DNA from: Fulvia fulva
Taxonomy: Eukaryota > Ascomycota > Dothideomycetes > Mycosphaerellales > Mycosphaerellaceae
Reading direction: 5' to 3'
Assembly: GCF_020509005.1 (NCBI RefSeq)
Contig: NC_063014.1
Location: forward strand, 310,001-374,000
Length of the DNA: 64,000 nucleotides
The stretch's first letter is position 1. The number at the start of each line of letters is the position of its first letter. The notes beneath the pieces are model-generated. The model worked only from the letters and a program-made list of their open reading frames with translations. It ran no database searches and was not told the origin of the DNA. The position numbers and the translations under genes are program-made. Below are positions 55,279 through 64,000 of this stretch, piece after piece.

Positions 55279-55512
55279 ATGACCAAACACCTTTCAACAC
55301 CTCAAAAGAATCAGATAGTAGGAGCCTATCACTACTGCAGACTTAAGGGCATCAAGTGCTCGCAAAGATACCTTGTTAAGACCTTCAAACCGCTCTTCGC
55401 ACCCACAAGGCATCAGGTGCGCAATGCTCTGGACACTGCAGGCTCAAGACAGCCATATCACCCGAGAGATTGGAGAATATCATATTCAGCAGGGGTCAGA
55501 AGAACGCAGTAG
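55279..55512 (+). CDS. Orphan helix-turn-helix ORF, transposase-N-terminus-like
   Basis: The ATG at 55279 opens 77 residues: LSTPQKNQIVGAYHYCRLKG, then KCSQRYLVKTFKPLFAPTRHQV. The spacing suggests a homeodomain-like helix-turn-helix such as precedes the catalytic domain in Tc1/pogo-type fungal transposases. No DDE domain or inverted repeats follow. The frame is open further upstream (to 54913), but that part is not protein-like. Unlike what follows, it has no in-frame TAG. It may be a fragment of a transposase, a small DNA-binding protein or chance. Low certainty. Confidence 0.3.
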   Translation: MTKHLSTPQKNQIVGAYHYCRLKGIKCSQRYLVKTFKPLFAPTRHQVRNALDTAGSRQPYHPRDWRISYSAGVRRTQ

Positions 55513-55599
55513 ATACACATTGTGACTATAGACGCAGCAGAACGAAGAACAAGGTGGTGTGGATGTGAATAGAGAGATAGAATAGTTAACACCTTCAGA

Positions 55600-57245
55600 T
55601 ATGAACATAATCCCACCAGTTGTTTTGGGCGGTTTGGTCAGTGTGGAGCGTGAGGCTTTACTATTCGTCAGTGCCGATCTCGTCTCGAGTGGCACGTTCA
55701 TCGGGTTTGCTCAGCTGCTCGTCGTGAAGAAACTGCTACGGAGGATCTTCGTCGACGAGTGTCATCTCACGTTCATATCGAGCGATTGGAGACCGAAGCT
55801 CGCCGTCGTCCGAGAGGTGCGTAAGCTCGACTGTCCGCTCATTCTGCTCACCGCGACACTGCCGGTCATATGCGAGGCCGACTTGGAGGAAAGTATGACG
55901 GCGTAGTTGGCGAGATACATCCGCGCAGGAACGACCCGACCCCGAACGAGATATCTCGTACACGAGGTCAAGAGGGGGAAGCTGATCGAGGAGAGCGTCG
56001 CCGTCTGTCGCCGTATAAGACAGCATCTCCGTGGTCGGAAAGGGGTCGTGTACAGCCGTAGTCGCGAGCAATGCGAGAGTCTGGCGAAGGAGCTTCGGTG
56101 TGCGTACTATCATGCCGGTTCGGCCGACAACGAAGAGTAGCTCGAGTCTTGGTTGACGCACGGTGGGCTCATCGTAGCGACTTCGGCGCTCGGGACTAGT
56201 ATAGACTTCCCGGGGGTGGTATTCGTGCTCTATATCGATCTGCCGTACGGGATGATCGACTTTGCGCAGGAAAGTGGCCGAGCAGGGCGAGCCGGGGAGG
56301 ACGTCGACTCGATTATCGTTATCGAGGAGGGTGAAGCGGAAAGAAAGACAGCGCGGTCCCGTGGGTTAGACGAGTAGGTCATAGTCGAATTCGTGCGCAC
56401 GTCGGGCTGTCGACGACTCGTCGTGAGCGAGTATCTGGACGGTGTAGCCGTCGTATATAATAGCGATAATCTCGCCCGGTATGACGAGTGCGGTAAAGGG
56501 CTCACCGCACTGTAGAAGGCATACCGTCACGATGCATACGAGTAGAGGCGCTTCGAGGAGCAGATGAACGAGATCGTCGACGCTCAAGGCTGCTTGGCAT
56601 GCTTCGTCGTCGGTGCACACGACCGATACCGGGCTTAGTTTCACGCCCCGAGCGAGTGTACGCTCGGGGATAACTAGGCGGGATTGTACGTACAGGATAG
56701 CGAGCTAGATCGATTCCGCGTAAGCATCCGGTTCGAGGCCCGCACACACAGCTGCTTCAAGTGTGGCATTAGTTAGAAGCTGTGCAAGACGGGGGTCAGC
56801 AACGAAGAGAAATGTCAGTGGCCGAATGTTATAGTTAGAGTCGTGCGACGGATTAGGGAGTTAGTCGAAGGCACCGAGCTGCTACGGCAGGTCGGTTTCG
56901 AAGGGGTTTAGGGAGAGTGGACGGGTTACAGCCGATAGCTTTCGTAGATCCACCGCGGACGAGTTTGGGGTGAGGTGATGAGTAACGCGACGGTTCTATT
57001 CGTTCGCTTCGTGCTCTAGAGGCTCCGACGGATAGAAGAGGTCGACGAGATCGTCGTGCGGGAGAGTACGGTTTCCGAAGAGGTCCGTGGCGTGCACTAC
57101 GACTCGATCGGTCCAGACGGTGCTATCGATGGTACGGACGAGACGAGACACTATGTAGTGCCAGTGCCGTTGTCGTCACGGGGTGTAGGATTAGACGTGG
57201 GAGCTCTAGCCGGCGCAGTCCGTCGACTACCGGCGTTTATATAGA
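55600..57245 (+). pseudogene. RecQ-like superfamily 2 helicase, RIP-damaged, split by a LINE (5' part)
   Basis: One frame runs from about 55601 to 57244, broken by 13 stops, all TAG. It contains ALLFVSADLVSS, the DEAH-type motif II IFVDECHLTF, motif III LILLTATLP, GVVYSRSREQCESLAKEL, HGGLIVATSALGTSIDFP, and motif VI as FAQESGRAGRAGED. Next come the GCRRLVVSEYLDG and CFKCGIS/KLCKTG Cys clusters typical of fungal accessory RecQ-like helicases, which are often subtelomeric. Motif I (Walker A) and everything before it are missing. The frame continues beyond the LINE at 61165. TAG-only stops in place of CAG/TGG indicate RIP rather than ordinary decay. Confidence 0.85.
57230..57245. repeat. Target-site duplication, left copy, inside the helicase
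   Basis: The 16-mer ccggcgtttatataga recurs exactly at 61165-61180. Its last bases overlap the LINE tail repeat, so the true duplication may be a few bases shorter. Confidence 0.75.
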
Positions 57246-60200
57246 TAGATAGATATTTCATTAAGCTGTTGTAGTGCCCTTTGGCCTATGCAGCTATGCT
57301 ATCTTGTTTTTGTATATATAGAGGGGAAACCGTGTTGGTAAAAACCCCTCCTCCTTCCCGCCTATCTTTTCCTCCTAGTTATCGTCTTAAATTTCCCTTG
57401 TTAGGGGTACGCTAGTGTCATAGGCCTGCCCTAATGACTACCCTATCTACAACCCCCCTCGCTTCCGCCTCTTGTCTATCTACTCCTCCGTCTCGCTCGC
57501 GAGGCTAAACTACTAGAGGTATCCCTACTATAGTATCTACCGAGAGATTCGGCGAATATTACCTTTGTCCCTAATAATTGACTTATAGTCTCTCCTTCCC
57601 GCTTAGTGCCTCTAATTTCCCCTGCCTCTCGCCTACTACGGGCATCGTAGTAGTATATGTTCTAGATTTTGCGATAGGTAGCTATACAAGTAGGCTAGGC
57701 TATAGATGTCTAGTACGCGTCTCCTAAACAGGTAGGCCCTTAATCCAATGTGTTCGGACCTGATTTAGATCGCTATGCTTACTTCGGCCCTTGTTAGGTC
57801 CCTATATAGCTAGTAACTGTGTCTCTAGAAGGCTCGGAGCGCTATCGGGCCTATTGTCTTAGGGGGCTTCCTTTTCTAGTCCTACTCCTATAGGTAGCTC
57901 GCTATCTGTTCCGCTAGGCTTTAGGTCTTAGCCTTACTCCCGCCGGCCTAGCGAGTCCTACGCTCCTCCTCCTTTCGTACTAGCTATTCGGTACTTGTCT
58001 ATACGGCCGTAAAGATAGTAAGGTCATCCTCTTTTTAGCTTGTCCTATGTCCTACCCCTCTCCGGTAGCGGCTTTCTATCTTATTCTTTGCCTCCTAGAT
58101 CGTGGTTTATACTAGGTAACCTATCGTCTTTACCGCGTATTAAATTCTTATTCCCCGGATATACTAGCCAATTAGTAGTATTCCTGTCTCCATTTCTACC
58201 GTGCTTATTAACGTTGTCTTATATACGCCTAGTACCCTACGTAGGTTACCTACCTATATCCTATTTAGGGGTTGCTCTATCCGTTTCGGGATCGGCTTGC
58301 CTACGCCTCCTATTCCCTAAATCTATGCCCCGTATAACATAGCTAGTCTAACGATCGCCTTATATATTACTCTTACCTTATCGAATGTTACTCTCTATAT
58401 AGATGCCGTAAGCCTCTTCATCGAGGCTTTATTAACTTGCGCTCGACTCTAGGCTTTCTTAATCTATACATTCTAGCTTAGCTTCGGGTCGAGCTAGATC
58501 CCTAGTACTCGTAGCTCCGCTAATAGCTTAGTCTCGTAGCCTTAGATTCTTACCGCCGCCTTTATATTATAGTGTGTTCTCGCTTTACTAAAGTATATAA
58601 GTTAGTACTTTTTAGGGGCGAACCGGGCACTATACTTCTTTGCCTACTCCTCGCATTTCTTGTGCCTATCTTTAAGGAGGCGACAGTTCTCTTCTATCGA
58701 GTCTGACTAGGCTAGGATGTTTATATCGTCTACGAACCCCGATACTAAGGTTTGCGGAGAGGTGAGTAGGGGGATTAGATCCGATATAAATATCAGAAAT
58801 AGGATAGAGGAGAGAGTAGATCCCTAAGGTATTCTAGTCTCTACCTTTACCGGGTCGGACGTACACCTTCCTAGGACTAGGTATGTCGTCCGTTCCTAGA
58901 GAAAGGAGTAGACGAACGTCGTTACCTACTAGGGGATACCTTTCTACTATAGGATATATATTAGCCTTTAGTATAAGACGTTGTCGAAGGCCCCTACGAT
59001 GTCGAGGGATAGTAAGGACGCCGCTCGGTTCCTACCGTAGTGCTAGAGGGTCTGAATTTGCTCCGTAATTAGCTCTATTACTATTAGTGTCGATCGCTAG
59101 CTTCTTCCCCCTATCTATATTACTAGGAGTACGTAGTTGTCCTCGGTAAGCTACGTAAGTCTCTAGGCTACTATCTTTTCTAGGACCTTCCCTATCGTAT
59201 TTAGAAGTGCTATTAGTCTATACGACTTAGGCTAAGTATAGTCTTCCTTCTATAGCTTACGTAGCACTACTGTTATAGACTCTCTATACGGCTTCGGATA
59301 ATACCCTAGCCGTAGGCACGCGGTAAATAGGTTTGTAAGGCTCGGCGTAATCTCTTCTCTATACTCTTTTAGTAGTACGTTTAGTATCCTATCTAGGCCT
59401 AGGGCTTTTCGTCCTTTTAGCTTACTTATAACTCCTATTACTATGTTAGAGCTAACCGCCTAATCTATGTCTAGGGGTTCCGGGTATATACTCGGGTCGA
59501 TGTCCGTAAGGTCTACCTCTACTTACGTCGAAAAGAAATAGTCGGCTAACGCTTTTGCCTTGCCCCGGGGCGTAGCCTAGGCAATCCCTTCGCGGTCTAC
59601 GATTAGGGGGAAGTGAGGGGCTTATTGCTCTTCCGGTAGTCGTGCCTATTTAGTAAGTCTCTACATCTGTTCCGGGTTTTCTATAACGAGCCCGATCGTC
59701 GCTCTCTAGTCCTATAGCTTATCGCGTCTTATCTATGCCTTCTTCTCTTATGTCGCGTGATAGTATTGCTCCTACGTCTCTTAGGTGTGCTCCTTCGTCT
59801 ACTATCGCCTTGCCCTTCTAGCCTCCCTTACCTTCGTAGAGTATTTAGGGGTCTAGAAGGCCTTCTACTACGTTAAGGGCCGGAGTAACGGCGTGTATTG
59901 TTCCGCTACTTACTATATAACCGAGGTAATCTATTCCGCTGCTTGATCTAGCTAAGCTGTCGTCTCGAGTTCTCTATACTATAGTAGGTTCGCTGTTAGG
60001 AAGCCTCTTATATCGTCCTAGCGTGCCTTCTTCTAGTTACGGCGTGGTTCGTTTACTAGCTCCTCTATCGCCTTCACCCCTAGCGTCGTTTGAATAGGGA
60101 TATAGTCTAAGGAGGCTTCTAGCGCGTAGTTCGGTCGGCATTAGACTAGTCTCTCTTCAAGTTCTCGTAATAAAAAGTATAGGTCGATCGTGCTTATACT

Positions 60201-61164
60201 AGTACGGGCCTTCTACGTCTCTGTTCCCTTTAGTGTTACTAAGGCCATTCCGTAGCGTGCGGTTATGTCTAGTAGCTTCCCCCCTAGAAACGCGTACGGG
60301 GGAGTGAATTCGAGTCCCTACTATAGGTAGTAGAGGTTGAAGTCGCCGAGGAGTACTTACTTTATGTCTTGGCTTAGGGTCCGCTCTAGGTAGGCGAGGA
60401 TTCCTAGTTCCCTACTCGTCCGACCCCGCGGTGGCGGGTTGTAAACGTTATAGATCTAGATAGGGCCTTGTGTCGTGTCGATCTGGATTGATGTTATGTC
60501 TCCTAGGTTGCCCTACTACGGTAGTATAACCTTCTACGACTCAAGGTCTATAGTCTTGCTTACGTATATACATGTCCTCGGGATAACGCCTCGTTGGCCC
60601 GCGATTACGGTGTGGTATCTCCGGTCATTATAAGTGGCTAGGAGTCCTACGTAGGGGTTGATCTATAGTTCCTGTACCGCAATAACGTGGTGCCGTAGCG
60701 GGTCTAGCTCTTGTAGAAAGTGGCGCTGGACCTTGTCCCTACTTTTGTTTACGTTGTACTGTACGATAGTGATGTCGTCGTATAGTATCATTCGTTATCC
60801 GTGAGGTCCATTTCCGTGCTGACCTGCTGTGTCTCCTGAGCCTATATCTCGCTGTCCGGCTGGCCCTAGGGCCGCTGGGGCGCCCCAAAGATTCGCATTT
60901 GGCCTAGTTCGTTGGCAGCCCGGTTAAGGTGTCGAGGCCTACCGGGAGGTGGATGCGTTTGCGGTTGGGTTCCCTTGTTCGTCTCTTCTGCCCTCTTCCT
61001 TTTTGCTCGGCTCGAAGCCCTTGTACACGGTAGGTCCCTCCTGCTGTCGTTGGGGGTACCTAGCTGGTGTAGAGATCCTTGCTTGTCTCGCTCGTTCTTG
61101 TGCTGCTATTCTAGCTGGGCATTGGCTTGAATACGCTGGGTGCCTTCTGCCGCAGCATGCGCAC
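57246..61164 (-). mobile_element. Tad-type LINE inserted in the helicase, heavily RIPed
   Basis: Minus-strand element, 5' end at 61164 and an ATCT-type tail at the left. It starts inside ORF1 with a zinc knuckle (CCGRRHPAYSSQCPA, just left of 61164). Near 60790 the endonuclease begins (ITIVQYNVNKSRDKVQRHFL, IAVQE). Reverse transcriptase follows, with FVDDINILA near 58730-58700 and ENCRLLKDRHKKCEE after it. It is diverged from the 16-19 kb family. Reading frames are riddled with TAG, and CpA/TpG are strikingly rare while TpA and the words cta and tag are common. It is a different, older subfamily, silenced by RIP. Confidence 0.85.
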
Positions 61165-61180
61165 CCGGCGTTTATATAGA
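61165..61180. repeat. Target-site duplication, right copy
   Basis: Exact repeat of 57230-57245; helicase reading resumes here in the same frame. Confidence 0.75.
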
Positions 61181-61620
61181 AGCTGCGTAAGTAGGAGGGC
61201 GTCTGCTTAATCTGTAAGGCGACAGGCGGGAAGGGAGAAAGGGGGCATACGTTTCTGTTTTGCCCGGTCGACCGCTTTACTTTAGAGATAATAAACGCCG
61301 GGGTTCAGCAGATCCGAGCGATGGTCCCGCCGGCGAGTGAGCAAGGGGCGTGTTGGGTCAGTTAGACGCGCTGTTAGCGAGGCCCGAGCGGGTCTGAGGC
61401 ATGTCGATAGAGCAGACTCGCGGGCGAGGTAGCGATGGCGCTGTTGTACGTTGGGCAAGAGTAGGAGCAGGTACGAAAGTGGGTGTCGCAGAGCGTAGGT
61501 TTCGTCGAGGCGACGGAGCGAGTTGGTGGACTACAGGCGCTCGAGGAGTATTTTCGTGTTGAAGTGGAGTGGGAGGAGGGAGTTCGAAGCAACATGCTAT
61601 GTGAGTTGATTTGGTAGTTT
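61165..61620 (+). pseudogene. RecQ-like helicase, C-terminal part beyond the LINE
   Basis: Reading on in the helicase frame from the duplicated target gives PAFI(stop)KLRK(stop)EGVCLICKATGGKGERGHTF, LFCPVDRF, a QGACW...TRC stretch and an acidic helical tail (LQALEEYFRVEVEWEEGVRS). Every stop is TAG. The paired Cys motifs suit the zinc-binding tails of these helicases. So the LINE landed near the 3' end of the gene. The original end is uncertain, about 61600-61620. Confidence 0.7.
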
Positions 61621-61660
61621 GGATAGGAGCGGGCGCGGGCGAGGTAGAGAGAGGGTGAGG

Positions 61661-61849
61661 CCGGAACCCGTCAGGTGTCACAACGCGACAGGGGTTTGGG
61701 GACTGGTCCCCGACGGGTGTGGGCAGAGCCCGCGGGAGAGGAAGAGAGAGTAAGTGGGTAAGGGAGAGGTGGAGAGGAGGGTAGAGGGTAAGGCCGGAAC
61801 CCGTTAGGTGTCATAACGCGACAGGGGCTTGGGGACTGGTCCCCGACGA
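61661..61849. repeat. Direct duplication of a module of about 55 bases
   Basis: A module starting ccggaacccgt and ending ggggactggtccccgacg occurs at 61661-61716 and again at 61794-61849, 133 bases apart, differing mainly by C/T or G/A changes. Each contains the palindrome ggggac-tg-gtcccc. The spacers are purine-rich and partly alike, so the full unit may be about 133 bases. Confidence 0.75.
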
Positions 61850-61906
61850 AACCCGCTAATACGGGCTTACGCTTAGTAGCTCGTAATAATAAAACCACTC
61901 GACTAC
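61841..61906 (-). other. tRNA-like A box and B box pair (possible SINE head)
   Basis: On the minus strand, tagtcgagtggt (near 61905) resembles a tRNA A box. About 45 bases on, gggtttcgtcgggg (61855-61841) resembles a mutated B box. The spacing suits a class II (Leu/Ser-type) tRNA. Stems do not fold cleanly as read by eye. This is a suggestion only. Confidence 0.2.
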
Positions 61907-61969
61907 TTATACGGCGCGGCCGGATATCTAAGTTCGTAACTAAAACGAGGTCTAACCGCTAGGTTTAGG

Positions 61970-62244
61970 ATAAAAGTAAGAAAAAGAATAGGATTAACTT
62001 ATAACTAGATTAAATATAAAGAAAAAAAGATAAGGGATAGAAGTAAGTTATAAGGGTTAGTAATAAAAGAGAGGGTAGAGATAATAAGTAGTAAGTAGGG
62101 TTAGGTTAAGGGTAGATTAGATAGAATAGAAGTAAAATAGGGTAAATAGAGAGGTAAAGATTAGACAGGTTTAGATAGGTAGAGAGGTAAAGAGAAGATT
62201 AAGGTAGAGTATAAGGGTTAGGGTTAAAAGTAAAGGTTATTAAA
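61970..62244. repeat. C-poor, purine-biased low-complexity tract
   Basis: About 270 bases of A, G and T with almost no C on the + strand, including two short TTAGGG-like words ((GGGTTA)2 at 62215-62226). It holds no gene. Confidence 0.6.
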
Positions 62245-64000
62245 TAGATAGATAGATTTGTTATTCCCCTATTCTAGGACCCTATCCGGCCTATATAGGT
62301 ATATATCTATTGTTATATATAAAGGGAAACCCGAATAGGTGAAAACCCTTCCCGCCCCCGACTACTCCTTGTCTAGATTAGCTTTCCCCCTGAACGTACG
62401 TAGTCTATATTACTACCCCGTTAGCCCCCGCTCCTAGCCGGTCTTCTCGCGCTACGTCGTACCCTCTCTTCCTATACTACTCCTACTAGGCGGTACTATT
62501 CTAGCTAGCCCTTCTCTAGTATCTAGTTCGTAATACGTCGTAGGTCCTTAGCGTTATTAAGAAGTGCCCTAATCGTCCGGTTCCTCGCCTTTACTATCTA
62601 CTCCCCCCTTCCTAGCGACTACCTCGGACAGACAAGGAGTACGTACCGTACGTTCTAGGAGCGATAGCCGTAGGGGCAGCTAGTATTCGTATATCCTAGA
62701 ACCTTCCTCTATAATAGGTACCCCTAGAGGCCGATATATTCGCTTCGTAGTTAGGTTACTATACTACTCTATACCCTTATAAGGCGGTAGTAGATAAGCT
62801 TCGGGGGGTACTTAACCGCGGATTTTATAGCTAACCATTCCTTAGGTTGTCCCGCTAGCTAAGGGCGTCCACTATACCCTACACCCTAGTTGTTCCACCT
62901 CTCTTTCTATAGTTGCTCTATAAACGGCTTCTTACCTTCCTACCGTATTACTAGCTATTCGTCCCTTACCCGGTAGTTCGGCTCGTTTCCGGGTCGAATG
63001 CCCTTATACGCTAGTACTAATTCACGGGCCCTTACGACTATACTAGCGATAACCTTCTATACTAGGTACTATACTAACTTGCCTAAGTAGGAGGTCCGTA
63101 GTCCCTAGATATATAGGTCGATCGGCGGTATAGCGGTCTCGTACTTAAGTATCCTTATTAGCGTCGACTTATATACCCCGGTGACCTTCCTTAGGCATTA
63201 GTTTTAGATCTTCGCTAGCGGCGCGACGAGTCCCTTCGATAGGTAGGCCCTCTCGCCTAAGGACTATACTTAGCTACTATAGGTAAGGACTAGCCGTATA
63301 ATAGCCGTATATAGGAGTCGTAACTACCGGAAGTCCGCGCCCTATATAGACATAGTAAGCCTCTAGTATAATACTATATTCTGTTTAGCTTTCCGTAATA
63401 TTACCTATACGTGCTTCCTCTACTATAGCGCCGGATCTACCTATAGTCCGAGGATCCTAAGCTAATCTACCGGGTTAGTCGTATACCCCTATATCTAGAT
63501 AGAAGCTTATATATTATAGAATCGTGGCCGGCGCGTAAAGTGTATTAGATTGTACTTTTCTAGGGCAAACCGAGCCCCGTGCCTCCTAGCCTAGTCCTCG
63601 TAGATCTTGTACTTCTCTTCTAGTAGCCTATAGTTCTCCTTAGTCGAGGAAGACTACGCTAGGATGTTCGTGTCGTCTACGAAGCCGCTTGTAGCGGTGT
63701 TCTAGGATTCTAGGGCTAGGAGTAGCGTCGCTATAAAGAAGAGGAATGGAATAGGTACTAGCGTTAAGCCTTACGGGATTCTAGTATAGACTGCTTAAAA
63801 TAGGCTTCTATACTAGCCGACTAGGATCGACGTACTACGGTTTTAGAGGTAGGACCGTACGAAGTTAATAAGCTACTTAGGGAGTCCTTTCGACCTTAGG
63901 ATATAGAGTAGCCGCGGGTATAATACGTAGTCGAAGGCTCCCGATATATCTAGGCTAAGTAAGGAAGCCACCTTGTCCCTATTCTTATACTAGATAGCCT
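62245..64000 (-). mobile_element. Heavily RIPed copy of the 16-19 kb LINE, cut by the right edge
   Basis: From the gatagatagatttg tail onward the sequence is collinear with 16232 onward: the ttattcccctattctaggaccc segment, the gtgaccttccttaggcatta segment and the reverse-transcriptase segment at 63540-63900. Most differences change CA or TG to TA. Same orientation and family, with many more mutations than the first copy. The 5' end lies outside the window. Confidence 0.9.

Noticed and set aside
57246..61164. Short open frames (such as 58040-58342 and 60912-61130, + strand) as genes
   Set aside because: They lie antisense inside the RIPed LINE and arise by chance in CpA-depleted sequence.
62215..62226. 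Telomere repeat
   Set aside because: Only two GGGTTA units, inside a generally G/A/T-rich tract; too short to call a telomere or interstitial array.

Overview
This window is nuclear DNA of a filamentous ascomycete (Pezizomycotina; the gene styles suit Dothideomycetes, but the class is an inference). The evidence is GT...AG introns of about 45-110 bases with CTAAC/CTGAC-like branch points, fungal housekeeping orthologues, a Zn2Cys6 regulator, Tad-type LINEs, and repeat sequence whose stop codons are almost all TAG and whose CpA/TpG steps have become TpA. That is the signature of repeat-induced point mutation (RIP).

Positions 1-15.8 kb carry a left-edge protein fragment, inorganic pyrophosphatase (IPP1), valyl-tRNA synthetase (VAS1) with a mitochondrial presequence encoded upstream of its first AUG, a secreted SMP-30/gluconolactonase-like enzyme, a small methyltransferase, a broken amino-acid permease and a large DUF6604-type protein. 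A 5'-truncated LINE with a perfect 13-bp target duplication occupies 16.2-19.6 kb.

Positions 19.7-54.9 kb are mostly ordinary single-copy genes: a DUF726 lipase-like protein diverging from UTP23, a lectin-like beta-propeller with a doubtful reading frame, VMA7 (four short exons), NPC2 diverging from SEC27 (beta'-COP), an O-methyltransferase, a secreted cysteine-containing protein, a Zn2Cys6 regulator whose zinc cluster is spread over three exons, TIF35 (eIF3g), a second DUF6604 gene, a Par32-like GRGG-repeat protein, a possible 65-residue protein and mitochondrial phosphate carrier PIC2. A 5.3-kb stretch at 40.4-45.7 kb shows no gene.

From about 55.2 kb to the right edge the sequence is accessory and RIP-damaged. 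It holds an orphan helix-turn-helix ORF and a RecQ-like helicase that reads in one frame through 13 TAG codons. A 3.9-kb LINE split that helicase, leaving a 16-bp target duplication, and the helicase C-terminus resumes beyond it. Next come a duplicated module with tRNA-like boxes and a C-poor tract. The edge holds a heavily RIPed copy of the same LINE family found at 16-19 kb. Such helicases are often subtelomeric in fungi, so a chromosome-end location is possible but not shown.

The housekeeping genes do not form a pathway. Shared themes are translation (VAS1, TIF35, UTP23), the endomembrane and vacuole system (SEC27, VMA7, NPC2, DUF726) and phosphate metabolism (IPP1, PIC2). Gcn4/CPC1-type TGACTCA sites lie upstream of VAS1 and TIF35.
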